A stretch of 64,000 nucleotides of DNA. It comes from Trinickia dabaoshanensis. GTDB taxonomy: Bacteria > Pseudomonadota > Gammaproteobacteria > Burkholderiales > Burkholderiaceae. Below the pieces are notes generated by a model that saw only the letters and a list, made by a program, of their open reading frames with translations, had not been told where the DNA came from and did no database searches. The position numbers and the translations under genes were made by a program. Positions 9,849 through 18,525 of this stretch are shown here, one piece after another. The first letter of the stretch is position 1. The number at the start of each line of letters is the position of its first letter. The stretch is from positions 165,033-229,032 of the forward strand of contig NZ_PNYA01000009.1 of assembly GCF_002879885.1 (NCBI RefSeq), read 5' to 3'.

Positions 9849-11246
9849 ATGCGGGGCGAGAAATGGGAACGGGCGATGGCGCTCGTGAATGCGGTCGTAC
9901 TGACGTTGGTCGGCGTTGCGGCTTTGACCACCGCGGCGAAGCTGGCCAGAGGCGTAGCGGGAGCTGCGGAAACGTTCGAAGGGGCACTCCTCGCCGCCGT
10001 CCCTTTTGCGATGGCATGGCGCGGATTGGGCCGCAAGGCGTCGCCGGGCCTGACGAATGCCGCCTGGGTCGTCAGTCTGGCGGCGGCTTTCATTATGCTT
10101 GTCACGTTCGTCATCGGCGCCACGTTGAGCGGACACGAGACCTTGGCGACTTTCCGCCCTGTTGCGCTCGGATTGCTTTTCGCCGTCAACGCCAAAGTAC
10201 TCGCGCATAAAAAGGCCGAGCAATGCAAGCGTCCCGCACAGATCGAGCCTGTGTGGGAAAGCGCGAGCGAAGTCGCCGATGCGGCGGCCTGCCCTAACGA
10301 AACGTCGATCGACGCTGCCCGACAGACCGATCGCGCACCGTCGTCGAATTACCTCGTCCGCCACTGGCGCGGCGAACTGCCATTGCCGGTGTCGTACTGG
10401 ATCAACGGCGGCTTGCTGAGCGTCGTATCGACGGGGATCATCATCTCGATCAACGAGATCGAGCAGCGAAGTCTCGCTTCATTGCGCCTCGTGGCATGGA
10501 CGACGCTCGCGATATTGGGCGCCTCGCTTCTATCGTCGATCTGGTCGATGGTCGGAATATGGCGGTCGGCGGAACACCACGCCGCTCGGGGCGGAGCGAA
10601 GGGCTGGGCGCTTGTCGCACGTTTTATGGTCGTGCTCGGGATAATCGGCGGCCTTTCGAATTTCGTGCGAACCGTGTTGCCCCAGATGCGCATTTACGGG
10701 CTGATCGCCATCGGTCAGGATCCCATCGGCCATTTTTTCGTGAGCGTATCGCCCGACTCACGGTCGGTGATCGTGGCCGGTACGTTGCGCGAAGGCGCGG
10801 CAGCTGCGATCACCCGCGTGATCGACGCTACGCCGACGGCGCAATGGCTCGTACTCAATTCGAACGGGGGGCGCGTGCTCGAGGCGCAGCAACTGGCGCG
10901 AACGGTACGCGCACGCGGGCTCGACACCTATGTCGGAGGGCAATGCGCCAGCGCTTGCACCTTCGTCTATCTAGCCGGCAAAACACGCGCCGCATCCCCC
11001 AACGCACGTATCGGGTTTCATCAACCGACCTTCGTCGGACTCAATGCGCTGGGCCAGCAAAAAATCACGCAGGCTATGCTCGACGACTACCGCGTCGCGG
11101 GCCTGCCTCCCGAGTTCATTCAGCGTATCGCCCAGACGCCGCCGAGCCAACTGTGGTACCCCCGGAGCGACGAGCTCCTGCATGCGAATGTCGTGACGCA
11201 GATACGGCGTCCTCCCGGCTCCGGCCCCGTAACGATGGGCCCATAG
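9849..11246 (+). CDS. polytopic membrane protein with C-terminal ClpP/SppA-like domain
   Basis: The 465-residue protein combines two parts. Residues 1-275 hold about seven hydrophobic segments (near 13-30, 46-60, 72-92, 100-116, 185-205, 215-235, 255-275) split by a polar loop at 120-180. Residues 295-450 look like the ClpP/crotonase-type fold seen in predicted periplasmic proteins: a beta strand then LNSNGG (336-341), a helix, then GGQCASACTFVYLAG with candidate nucleophile S368, then GFHQP with H391. Ser and His positions fit a serine protease of the ClpP/SppA class, but the activity is not shown. It is neither the ClpP of the Clp machine nor NfeD. It stands alone between slmA and the metX leader. 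I do not recognise a named family. Confidence 0.65.
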   Translation: MRGEKWERAMALVNAVVLTLVGVAALTTAAKLARGVAGAAETFEGALLAAVPFAMAWRGLGRKASPGLTNAAWVVSLAAAFIMLVTFVIGATLSGHETLATFRPVALGLLFAVNAKVLAHKKAEQCKRPAQIEPVWESASEVADAAACPNETSIDAARQTDRAPSSNYLVRHWRGELPLPVSYWINGGLLSVVSTGIIISINEIEQRSLASLRLVAWTTLAILGASLLSSIWSMVGIWRSAEHHAARGGAKGWALVARFMVVLGIIGGLSNFVRTVLPQMRIYGLIAIGQDPIGHFFVSVSPDSRSVIVAGTLREGAAAAITRVIDATPTAQWLVLNSNGGRVLEAQQLARTVRARGLDTYVGGQCASACTFVYLAGKTRAASPNARIGFHQPTFVGLNALGQQKITQAMLDDYRVAGLPPEFIQRIAQTPPSQLWYPRSDELLHANVVTQIRRPPGSGPVTMGP

Positions 11247-11339
11247 CGCGTTATTCGAATTTCCGCTATCCTTTGCCGTTCATTGCCTTAAGCGAGCCCT
11301 TCTTCGGCGTTTAGCCGGAAGCGCGGATCGCATCAGGCA

Positions 11340-11418
11340 GCGCGCCGATTTGTCGACTCGATTGCGGGCGCGCGAACCCGAGCCAGTCCCGGGTTCACTA
11401 TAAATGCGGCTAAAGAGG
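11340..11418 (+). promoter_or_regulatory. SAM-II riboswitch aptamer in the metX leader
   Basis: The leader matches the SAM-II pseudoknot. P1 is GCGCGCC (11340-11346) with GGCGCGC (11367-11373). The joining sequence carries the conserved GATTT (11347-11351) and ATTGC (11361-11365). The 3' part has TAAATGCGGCTAAAGAGG (11401-11418), close to the family's TAAATGTAGCTAAAAAGG. P2 can form from TTGC with GCGG and CTC with GAG. An extra 7-bp hairpin (GAACCCG 11374-11380 with CGGGTTC 11390-11396) is inserted between P1 and the 3' strand. SAM-II elements bind S-adenosylmethionine and repress methionine genes, which fits metX downstream. Confidence 0.85.
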
Positions 11419-11496
11419 TCGTCAGCCGCGCACTGTCTCGTCCTTCCGCGCATTGCCGACACCATTTAGCCGCCCCATTAGAAGGCGGAACCCATG
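11406..11496 (+). promoter_or_regulatory. predicted translational expression platform of the metX riboswitch
   Basis: GCGGCTAAA (11406-11414, part of the aptamer 3' strand) is perfectly complementary to TTTAGCCGC (11465-11473). That second segment overlaps CCGCC (11470-11474), which can pair with GGCGG (11484-11488) inside the ribosome site AAGGCGGA, just before ATG 11494. Without SAM, the aptamer strand would capture TTTAGCCGC and free the ribosome site. With SAM, the strand is locked in the pseudoknot and CCGCC can mask the ribosome site. The pairings are seen directly; the switching is inferred. Confidence 0.6.
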
Positions 11497-12639
11497 GAAT
11501 CGATCGGCATCGTCGCTCCACATCGCATGCATTTTCCCGAGCCGCTCGCGCTCAGAAGCGGCGCGTCGCTCGCCGGGTACGACCTCATGGTCGAAACCTA
11601 CGGTACGCTCAACGCCGCACGCTCGAACGCGGTGCTCGTGTGCCACGCGCTGAACGCCTCGCACCACGTCGCGGGCGTCTACGCGGACGAGCCGAAAAAC
11701 GTCGGCTGGTGGGACAACATGGTGGGGCCGGGCAAGCCGCTCGATACGAACCGCTTTTTCGTCATCGGCGTCAACAACCTCGGTTCGTGTTTCGGCTCGA
11801 CGGGCCCGATGAGCCTCGATCCGGCCACGGGCAAGCCCTACGGCGCGCGTTTTCCGGTGGTCACCGTCGAAGATTGGGTCAATGCGCAGGCGCGCGTGGC
11901 CGACGCCTTCGGCATCGAGCGCTTCGCCGCGGTGATGGGCGGCAGCCTGGGCGGCATGCAGGCCCTCGCCTGGAGCTTGATGTACCCGGACCGCGTGGGC
12001 CATTGCATCGTGATCGCGTCCACGCCGAAGCTCTCGGCCCAAAACATCGCGTTCAACGAAGTGGCGCGCTCGGCTATCCTCTCCGATCCGGATTTCCACG
12101 GCGGCGACTACTACGCGCACGGCGTGAAACCGCGGCGCGGACTGCGCGTGGCCCGCATGATCGGGCATATCACGTACTTGTCCGACGACGACATGGCCAC
12201 CAAGTTCGGACGCGCGCTGCGGCGTCCGTCGGGCGGCGCCGACGACTACCACTTCAGCTTCGACGTCGAATTCGAGGTCGAATCGTACTTGCGCTATCAG
12301 GGCGACAAGTTCGCCGACTATTTCGATGCGAACACGTACCTCTTGATTACGCGCGCGCTCGATTATTTCGATCCGGCCAAAGCGTTCGACGGCGACCTCA
12401 CGGCGGCCGTCGCGCATACGCGCGCGCAATATCTCGTGGCCAGCTTCACGACCGATTGGCGTTTCGCTCCGACGCGCTCGCGCGAACTCGTCAAGGCATT
12501 GCTCGACCACAAGCGGCGCGTGACGTACGCCGAAATCGACGCGCCGCACGGGCACGACGCCTTCTTGCTGGACGACGCGCGTTACCACAATGTGCTGCGC
12601 GCCTATTACGAACGCATTGCCGAGGAGGTCCGCGCATGA
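11494..12639 (+). CDS. metX: homoserine O-acyltransferase MetX
   Basis: MetX acylates the hydroxyl of L-homoserine, the first committed step of methionine synthesis. The 381-residue alpha/beta hydrolase has CHALNASHH near 50, GGSLGGMQ with nucleophile S151, and the late Asp and His (in FTTDWRF and APHGHDA). Betaproteobacterial MetX enzymes are often succinyltransferases; whether acetyl- or succinyl-CoA is used here is not decided by the motifs I can see. The gene is controlled by the upstream SAM-II element. Its stop overlaps the metW start by 4 bp (ATGA), giving a coupled metX-metW operon. Confidence 0.95.
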   Translation: MESIGIVAPHRMHFPEPLALRSGASLAGYDLMVETYGTLNAARSNAVLVCHALNASHHVAGVYADEPKNVGWWDNMVGPGKPLDTNRFFVIGVNNLGSCFGSTGPMSLDPATGKPYGARFPVVTVEDWVNAQARVADAFGIERFAAVMGGSLGGMQALAWSLMYPDRVGHCIVIASTPKLSAQNIAFNEVARSAILSDPDFHGGDYYAHGVKPRRGLRVARMIGHITYLSDDDMATKFGRALRRPSGGADDYHFSFDVEFEVESYLRYQGDKFADYFDANTYLLITRALDYFDPAKAFDGDLTAAVAHTRAQYLVASFTTDWRFAPTRSRELVKALLDHKRRVTYAEIDAPHGHDAFLLDDARYHNVLRAYYERIAEEVRA

Positions 12640-13265
12640 ATCAAGCCGCCATCGATTCGCTCGCCACACGGTCCGATTTCCGCGCGATTGCCCGCTGGGT
12701 GGAGCCCAATGCCACCGTGCTCGACCTCGGTTGCGGCGACGGCAGTCTGCTCGCGCTCCTCACCGAGGAACTCGGCGTCACCGGCTACGGCATCGAGATC
12801 AACGACGCGGGCGTGCTGGCCTGCGTCAAACAAGGCGTGAACGTCATTCAGCAAAATCTCGAGGACGGCCTGCGCCTGTTCGAGGATGAGAGCTTCGATT
12901 TCGCGATCTTGTCGCAGACGTTGCAGACGATCCATCAAACGGCCGCGATCCTGCGCGAAACGGTGCGCGTGGGCAAGGAGTGCATCGTTTCGTTCCCGAA
13001 TTTCGGTTATTGGCCGCATCGGCTGTCGGTTTTGCAAGGACGCATGCCGGTCTCGAAAGCGCTGCCTTACCAATGGCACAACACGCCGAACGTCCGGGTG
13101 CTGACGATCAAGGACTTCGAGGCACTCGCGCCCGAAGTCGGCATCGAGATCTTGGACCGCGTCGTCCTGCATGGGGGGCGCGTGCTCCGCTGGGGCGCGA
13201 ACTGGCGTGGTAGTCTTGCGGTCTACCGCGTCAGGCGCGGCTCGAACGGAGCCACCCCCGCCTGA
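12636..13265 (+). CDS. metW: methionine biosynthesis protein MetW
   Basis: MetW is a class I methyltransferase-fold protein always found with MetX in this group and needed for full homoserine acylation in several bacteria. The 209-residue product has SAM motif [13 protein letters not shown] (28-39) and the family segments GIEI, QNLEDGL and LSQTLQT, followed by SFPNFGYW. The start ATG 12636 has GAGGAGG upstream and overlaps the metX stop. The catalytic role, if any, is unsettled in the family. The SAM-II leader should control it together with metX. Confidence 0.95.
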   Translation: MNQAAIDSLATRSDFRAIARWVEPNATVLDLGCGDGSLLALLTEELGVTGYGIEINDAGVLACVKQGVNVIQQNLEDGLRLFEDESFDFAILSQTLQTIHQTAAILRETVRVGKECIVSFPNFGYWPHRLSVLQGRMPVSKALPYQWHNTPNVRVLTIKDFEALAPEVGIEILDRVVLHGGRVLRWGANWRGSLAVYRVRRGSNGATPA

Positions 13266-14595
13266 GCGCGCCGGATCGAAGAGGCCCGCCATCAAACGAG
13301 ACATTGCCCCGCCGCCCCCGTCGCATGAAAGCGCCGCGTTGAGCGCCCACGAGGCGCACCCCGGGTGGCGCGCCTTTCTCAACCGGCACATGCTCATTTG
13401 CGTCTTTCTCGGCTTCACGTCGGGACTGCCGCTATTCACGCTCGTTTATCTCGTGCAGGCCTGGTTGCGCTCGGAAGGCGTCAACCTGAAGGAGATCGGG
13501 CTCTTCGCGCTGATCCAATTTCCCTATACGTGGAAATTCGTTTGGGCGCCGCTCATGGATCGCTATGTGCCGAGGCTGCCGTTCTGGCGGCCCGGGCGGC
13601 GCCGCGGCTGGATGCTCGCCACCCAGTTGCTCGTGGCCGGCGCCATCGCCTCGCTCGGGTTCGTCTCGCCGCGCGACGCGATCTGGACCGTCGCCGCACT
13701 GACCGCGCTCGTCGCTTTCTTCGGCGCAAGCCAAGACATCGTCATCGACGCCTATCGGCGCGAACTGCTGGCCGACACCGAGCAGGGGCTCGGCAACGCC
13801 GTGCACGTGAACGCCTATAAAGTCGCGGCGCTCGTTCCCGGCTCACTCTCGTTGATTTTGTCGGACCACCTGCCCTGGACGGCCGTGTTCGCCGTTACGG
13901 CGGCGTTCATGCTGCCGGGTATGGTGCTGACGCTCGTCGTGCGCGAGCCCCAAGTACACGGCACGCCGCCGAAAAATCTGCGCGAGGCCATCGTCGCGCC
14001 GCTGGCCGAATTCGTCGCGCGAGACGGGCTGGCGGCCGCCGTGCTCGTGCTCTCGTTCGTCTTTCTCTACAAGCTCGGCGACACGATGGCGACGACGCTG
14101 TCGACGTCGTTCTTTCTCGACCTGGGCTTCGAGAAGACGCAGATCGGCGTCATCGCCAAAACGACGGCGTTTTGGGCCAGCCTCGCCGGCGGCATCATCG
14201 GCGGCGCCTGGCTCGTGAAGATCGGCATCGCGCGCGGGTTGTGGATCTTCGGCTTCGTGCAGATCGTCTCCACGCTGGGCTTCGCGTGGCTAGCGAAGAT
14301 CGGTCCGTCGCCGGCCGCGCTCGCGCTGATCTACGGCTTCGAGACGTTCGCCACGGGCCTGACGCTCGCCGCCTTCACGGCGTATATCGCGAGCACCACC
14401 GACCCGCGCTATACCGCCACCCAATTCGCACTGTTCACGAGTCTGGCCTCGGTGCCGCGCACGCTGGCCTCGGCCGCAAGCGGCTTCGTCGTCGCGAAAA
14501 TCGGCTGGTTCGATTACTTTCTCGTCTGCGCCGCCCTGGCGGTGCCCGGCATGCTGCTGTTGCCACGGATCGCACCGTGGAATCAACGCGCTTAA
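13171..14595 (+). CDS. ampG: AmpG-family muropeptide MFS permease
   Basis: A 12-helix major-facilitator protein of the AmpG family, which imports anhydro-muropeptides from the periplasm for cell-wall recycling. The clear homology begins near 13360 (FLNRHMLICVF) and runs to the end, with the family marks GLPL, FPYTWKFVWAPLMDR and SASQDIV-like GASQDIVIDAYRREL. The start is unclear. The frame opens at ATG 13171 inside metW, the next in-frame candidate is GTG 13207 (also inside metW), and no ATG follows until within the first membrane segment. Neither has a good ribosome site, so translation may be coupled to metW. A weak terminator follows at 14605. Confidence 0.82.
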   Translation: MGGACSAGARTGVVVLRSTASGAARTEPPPPERAGSKRPAIKRDIAPPPPSHESAALSAHEAHPGWRAFLNRHMLICVFLGFTSGLPLFTLVYLVQAWLRSEGVNLKEIGLFALIQFPYTWKFVWAPLMDRYVPRLPFWRPGRRRGWMLATQLLVAGAIASLGFVSPRDAIWTVAALTALVAFFGASQDIVIDAYRRELLADTEQGLGNAVHVNAYKVAALVPGSLSLILSDHLPWTAVFAVTAAFMLPGMVLTLVVREPQVHGTPPKNLREAIVAPLAEFVARDGLAAAVLVLSFVFLYKLGDTMATTLSTSFFLDLGFEKTQIGVIAKTTAFWASLAGGIIGGAWLVKIGIARGLWIFGFVQIVSTLGFAWLAKIGPSPAALALIYGFETFATGLTLAAFTAYIASTTDPRYTATQFALFTSLASVPRTLASAASGFVVAKIGWFDYFLVCAALAVPGMLLLPRIAPWNQRA

Positions 14596-14604
14596 CGAGA
14601 AGGG

Positions 14605-14629
14605 CCCGCGGCTCACGCTAGCGGGTTTT
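14605..14629 (+). terminator. weak terminator after ampG
   Basis: CCCGC (14605-14609) pairs with GCGGG (14621-14625) across an 11-nt loop and is followed by TTTT. The stem is short, so it is only a candidate end for the metX-metW-ampG transcript. Confidence 0.4.
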
Positions 14630-14717
14630 CGCCCCCGGCGGGCCGCTTGCGTCCGCCACCGCGCACTAACGACGATTCCATTTCATTGCATCCGAATTGC
14701 GCATTGCATCGATCCCG

Positions 14718-14745
14718 TTGCGACATAACCCGGATGCCCGATAAT
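14718..14745 (+). promoter_or_regulatory. candidate promoter of the second carboxylesterase
   Basis: TTGCGA (14718-14723) and GATAAT (14740-14745) are 16 bp apart, about 285 bp before the gene. The interval 14650-15029 is clearly AT-richer than its surroundings and contains no gene I can support, so a long regulated leader is likely. Confidence 0.4.
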
Positions 14746-15029
14746 TAATTCAACGATACGCGAAACGAAGCACCGCGTTCGCGCGCAATTCCGTCGGTCT
14801 TATTTGCAGAAATTACGCTAATTACCGGCACATCCTACAAGACAATGCCTCTCACGCCGCCGCGCAATTGCGTGACGCCGATCAGGATCGATGCACCTCG
14901 ACATCGCTCCGCATAAATCCAATTCAGCCTCATCTCATTGCGCCATTGATTCATGGCGTCGATGATTCTTTCGCGTCTTCAATGCGAATTGCGGTCCCAC
15001 TCATTAATTTACGAATCGAGAGGATCAAG

Positions 15030-16697
15030 ATGAAGACAGTCATGCAATATCTCCCGTCACTGAGCTCGCCACGCCAACGGGCCGCCGCCGCATTCGTCGC
15101 CGCCACGCTCGGCGTCCTTGCGCCGGCTACGCTGCACGCATCCGCCCAAGTATCGGCGCCCCGTCTCGATTTGGGCTCCGGCACGATCGAAGGCATCAAA
15201 ATCTCGGTCAAAGATATCGAAATGGTCAGCTTCCGCGGGATTCCCTACGCGGCCGCGCCCGTCGGCGATCTTCGCTGGAAACCGCCGCAACCGGTTGCCG
15301 CCTGGGCCGGCGTGCGCGACACGACGCGATTCGGCGCGCGCTGCATGCAGTTGCCCTTGTTTCCGATGGAATTCCGGGGGCGGGAGATGAGCGAGGACTG
15401 CCTTTTTTTAAACGTCTGGAAGCCGGCTCAACCGTCCGGCGACAAACTGCCGGTGCTCGTGTATTTCTACGGCGGCGGCTTCGCGGCGGGCGACAGCTCG
15501 GAGCCGCGCTACGACGGAGCCGCGCTTGCCTCGCGCGGCATCGTGACGGTGACGGTCAATTACCGGCTCGGTGTGTTCGGTTTCCTGGCGCTGCCGGAAA
15601 TGGCGCGCGAATCTCCCCATGGCGCTGCCGGCAATTACGGCCTGCTCGATCAGCATGCGGCGCTGCGCTGGGTGCGCGAGAACATCGGCCAATTCGGCGG
15701 GGACCCCGATAAGGTCACCATCGGCGGCGAATCGGCGGGATCGGTGGCCGTCAGCGCACATCTCGCCTCGCCGTTGTCCAAAGGATTCTTCGCCCGCGCC
15801 ATCGGCCAAAGCGGGGCGGCCTTCGGTCCGCTCACGATTTGGTCGCGCGAGGACGCGACCACGGCGGCGCAGGCTTTTCAACGAAAGATGAACGGCGCAT
15901 CGCTCGCCGAGCTGCGCGCGATTCCGGCACAGTCGCTCTTGAACGGCACCGGCCCCAAGGAAAAGCCCGATTTCCTCTTTTGGCCGTCGATCGACGGCCA
16001 TTTCCTGACGCACCCGCTCGAGGAGACCTATGCGGCAGGATCGCAAGCGCGCGTACCGCTGCTCGTCGGCAGCAATTCGCACGAAGCGCCCCACACGATG
16101 ATTCTCGATGCCCAGCCGCCCACGCCGCACAATTGGCGCGCCGCGCTCAAGCGCGTATTCGGCCCTTATGCCACCGATGTACTCGCGCTGTATCCAGGCA
16201 ACAACGACGATGAAGTGCGGCGCTCGGCCACCTCGCTGGCGAGCGATATCTTCATCAGCCATGCCACACGCCGCTGGGTGGATGCGCATAGGGAAACGAG
16301 CGGCGCGCCCGTCTACTTCTATCTCTATACGCACAAGCGCCCGCAAAAGCGCAATCCGGAACCGGACCAATTACCCGAGGACGGCGCGGTCCATAGCAGC
16401 GAAATCAAATACGCCTTGGGCACCCTCGGACTGTCCAATCGATTCGTTTGGCGGCCGCAGGACCATGCCGTCTCGCGTATTTTTTCGGGCTACGTGGCCC
16501 ACTTCGTGAAAACGGGCACGCCCAACGATCCTTCGCTGCCCGCATGGCCCGCGTCGCGCGAGGAACAAGGCGGCCTGCTGCGCCAGCAGATCGCCGTCGA
16601 TACCAAGACGATCACCGACGTCGAGACGCCGCGGCACACCTTCTTACGCCGGTATTACGCGGAGAACCCGCTGCTGCCAGAGCATCGGCGCCGGTAG
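15030..16697 (+). CDS. secreted type-B carboxylesterase (paralogue)
   Basis: A second carboxylesterase/cholinesterase-family hydrolase, 555 residues, close in sequence and layout to the one at 3115-4917. ATG 15030 follows GAGAGGATCA, a good ribosome site; an ATG at 14868 opens the same frame but lies in the leader. Residues 1-41 form a signal peptide (Ala-rich core, ASA-type end). Marks are FRGIPYA, EDCLFLNVW, a YGGGF segment where the paralogue has HGGGF, GESAG with S235, and a likely catalytic H455 in AVHSSEIKY. It lacks the Pro/Ala-rich C-terminal tail of the paralogue. The substrate is unknown. Confidence 0.87.
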   Translation: MKTVMQYLPSLSSPRQRAAAAFVAATLGVLAPATLHASAQVSAPRLDLGSGTIEGIKISVKDIEMVSFRGIPYAAAPVGDLRWKPPQPVAAWAGVRDTTRFGARCMQLPLFPMEFRGREMSEDCLFLNVWKPAQPSGDKLPVLVYFYGGGFAAGDSSEPRYDGAALASRGIVTVTVNYRLGVFGFLALPEMARESPHGAAGNYGLLDQHAALRWVRENIGQFGGDPDKVTIGGESAGSVAVSAHLASPLSKGFFARAIGQSGAAFGPLTIWSREDATTAAQAFQRKMNGASLAELRAIPAQSLLNGTGPKEKPDFLFWPSIDGHFLTHPLEETYAAGSQARVPLLVGSNSHEAPHTMILDAQPPTPHNWRAALKRVFGPYATDVLALYPGNNDDEVRRSATSLASDIFISHATRRWVDAHRETSGAPVYFYLYTHKRPQKRNPEPDQLPEDGAVHSSEIKYALGTLGLSNRFVWRPQDHAVSRIFSGYVAHFVKTGTPNDPSLPAWPASREEQGGLLRQQIAVDTKTITDVETPRHTFLRRYYAENPLLPEHRRR

Positions 16698-16733
16698 ACG
16701 AGACGCCGGGGAGGTCTGGGCGGCCGCCCTCGA

Positions 16734-17510
16734 TCACGTCAACGTATGCGCGTAGTCGACGGTCAGCGGCGCGTGGTCGCTGAACTTGATGTCGCGGAAA
16801 ATCGATGTCGCTTTCGCGGTTTCGGCAATGCCCGGCGTGGCGATTTGATAGTCGATACGCCACCCGACGTTCTTCGCGTACGCCTGGCCGCGGTTGCTCC
16901 ACCAGGTGTACTGCTCCGGGCGCGAATCGAGCCGGCGAAACACGTCGACGTAGCCCACTTCGTCGAACAGTTTCGTCAGCCACGCGCGCTCTTCGGGCAG
17001 GCAACCCGAATTCTTTTGGTTGCTTTTCCAGTTCTTGATGTCGATCTCTTTGTGAACGATGTTCACGTCGCCGCAAACGATCACTTCACGCTCTTTACGC
17101 AGCGCCGCGAGGTGCGGCATGAACTCGTCCATGAAGCGGAACTTCGCCTGTTGCCGCTCTTCGCCGCTCGAACCGGACGGCACGTACACCGAGATCACGG
17201 AAAGCTTGCCGAAACGCGCCTCGACGTAGCGGCCCTCGGGGTCGAACTCCTCGCTCCCGAAACCGATGACGACCTCGTCGGGCTCGTGCCGCGTATAGAG
17301 CCCCGCCCCGCTATAGCCCTTTTTCACCGCGTGCTGGAAGTACCCGGTGAAGCCGTGCGGCGCGAGAAACTCGGGCGTCATGTCGTCTTGCGAGCATTTG
17401 ACTTCCTGCACGCAGACGACATCGGCACTTTGCTCCCCGAACCATTCGAAGAAGCCTTTCTTGGCCGCCGAACGAATCCCGTTCAAATTGGCCGAAATCA
17501 CTCGCAGCAT
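16734..17510 (-). CDS. xth: exodeoxyribonuclease III
   Basis: Exonuclease III is the major AP endonuclease and 3'-repair enzyme for double-stranded DNA. The 258-residue protein of the endonuclease/exonuclease/phosphatase fold has the metal and catalytic residues in order: N in SANLNGIRSA, E in CVQEVKC, D and N in GDVNIVHKEID, and the terminal FSDHAPLTVDY. The length is normal for the xthA type. It is convergent with the carboxylesterase gene 36 bp away and is followed upstream by an 88-bp gap to ppk2 on the same strand. Confidence 0.95.
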   Translation of the reverse strand: MLRVISANLNGIRSAAKKGFFEWFGEQSADVVCVQEVKCSQDDMTPEFLAPHGFTGYFQHAVKKGYSGAGLYTRHEPDEVVIGFGSEEFDPEGRYVEARFGKLSVISVYVPSGSSGEERQQAKFRFMDEFMPHLAALRKEREVIVCGDVNIVHKEIDIKNWKSNQKNSGCLPEERAWLTKLFDEVGYVDVFRRLDSRPEQYTWWSNRGQAYAKNVGWRIDYQIATPGIAETAKATSIFRDIKFSDHAPLTVDYAHTLT

Positions 17511-17557
17511 GGTCGTCCTTGTTCTATTGGATTGAAGTATTGCGGGATGGCTACACC

Positions 17558-17578
17558 GCTCGCCTCACCGAGGCGAGC
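17558..17578. repeat. 9-bp perfect inverted repeat between ppk2 and xth
   Basis: GCTCGCCTC (17558-17566) pairs with GAGGCGAGC (17570-17578) around a 3-nt loop, 20 bp after the ppk2 stop on the minus strand. No T-run follows in either direction, so it may be a 3'-end stabilising hairpin rather than an intrinsic terminator. Confidence 0.5.
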
Positions 17579-17598
17579 CGGCACTCGCCGCCGCCGGT

Positions 17599-18438
17599 TC
17601 ATTTGATCGTGATGCCTTGCAGCGATGCCTTCGCGGGCGGGTATTCGAGATTCAAGCTCTCGAACACCCGGAGCAGCAACGCGGCCACCATGACGTTGCG
17701 ATGAGATTTCGAATCGGCCGGAACGACGTACCACGGCGCGCGCTCGGTCGATGTCGCCGCCAGCGCCTCGGCGTAGGCGGATTGATAGGCATCCCAATGC
17801 TCGCGCGCCTCGAGATCGGCCAGATCGAATTTCCAATGCTTCGTCTCGTCGTCGATCCGCGCCTGCAATCGCTCGCGCTGCTGATCCTTGGAGATGTGCA
17901 GGAAACATTTGAGGATGGCCGTACCGGAATCGGCGAGCAGGGTTTCGAAATGCCGAATATGGGCGTACCGGCGCGCGAGTTCGTCCGCGTCGACTTCGCC
18001 CCGGATGCGCGGCACGAGGACATCTTCGTAATGACTGCGATTGAAGATGGTCAGCTCGCCGGCCGCCGGTGCCTGACGATGCACGCGCCATAGAAAATCG
18101 TGCGCGGCCTCGTCGGGCGTGGGGACGCGGAACGTCGCGATACGCAGGCCGAGCGGGTCGACCTCGTGAAAAACGGCGCGGATCGTGCCGTCCTTGCCGC
18201 TCGTGTCCATGCCCTGCAAAACGAGCAAGACGCGCTCTCGCCGCTGCGCGTGCAAGCGTTCCTGCATCTCGTCGAGCTTGACCGCATAGCTCGCCAGCCG
18301 CTCGCGGTCAGCGAGCTTCGAACCGGCCGAAAACGGCTTCGCGCCCGGGTCGAAATCCGCAAGCGAGAATGCCTTTCGTGCTTGATCGCCGTTTTGAAAC
18401 GGGACTTGAAAATCGTCCAACCGCGCGCGCTTGCCCAT
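17599..18438 (-). CDS. ppk2: polyphosphate kinase 2 family protein
   Basis: PPK2 enzymes transfer phosphate between inorganic polyphosphate and nucleotides, usually making NTP or NDP from polyphosphate. The 279-residue single-domain protein has Walker A GMDTSGKDG, the lid module and the Walker B-like segment FNRSHYEDVLVPR. Length and single-domain form fit the class I/III group; the preferred nucleotide (ADP, GDP or AMP) cannot be told here. It stands alone on the minus strand between xth and gatB, about 88 bp from each. Confidence 0.88.
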   Translation of the reverse strand: MGKRARLDDFQVPFQNGDQARKAFSLADFDPGAKPFSAGSKLADRERLASYAVKLDEMQERLHAQRRERVLLVLQGMDTSGKDGTIRAVFHEVDPLGLRIATFRVPTPDEAAHDFLWRVHRQAPAAGELTIFNRSHYEDVLVPRIRGEVDADELARRYAHIRHFETLLADSGTAILKCFLHISKDQQRERLQARIDDETKHWKFDLADLEAREHWDAYQSAYAEALAATSTERAPWYVVPADSKSHRNVMVAALLLRVFESLNLEYPPAKASLQGITIK

Positions 18439-18525
18439 GCTCTGTCTTACCTTCTTCGTTGGTCAGAACCGGCCGGCGCTCGCGGCGCCGGCCCACCGCC
18501 CTCCTCGCGTCGATCGTCGTGACGC

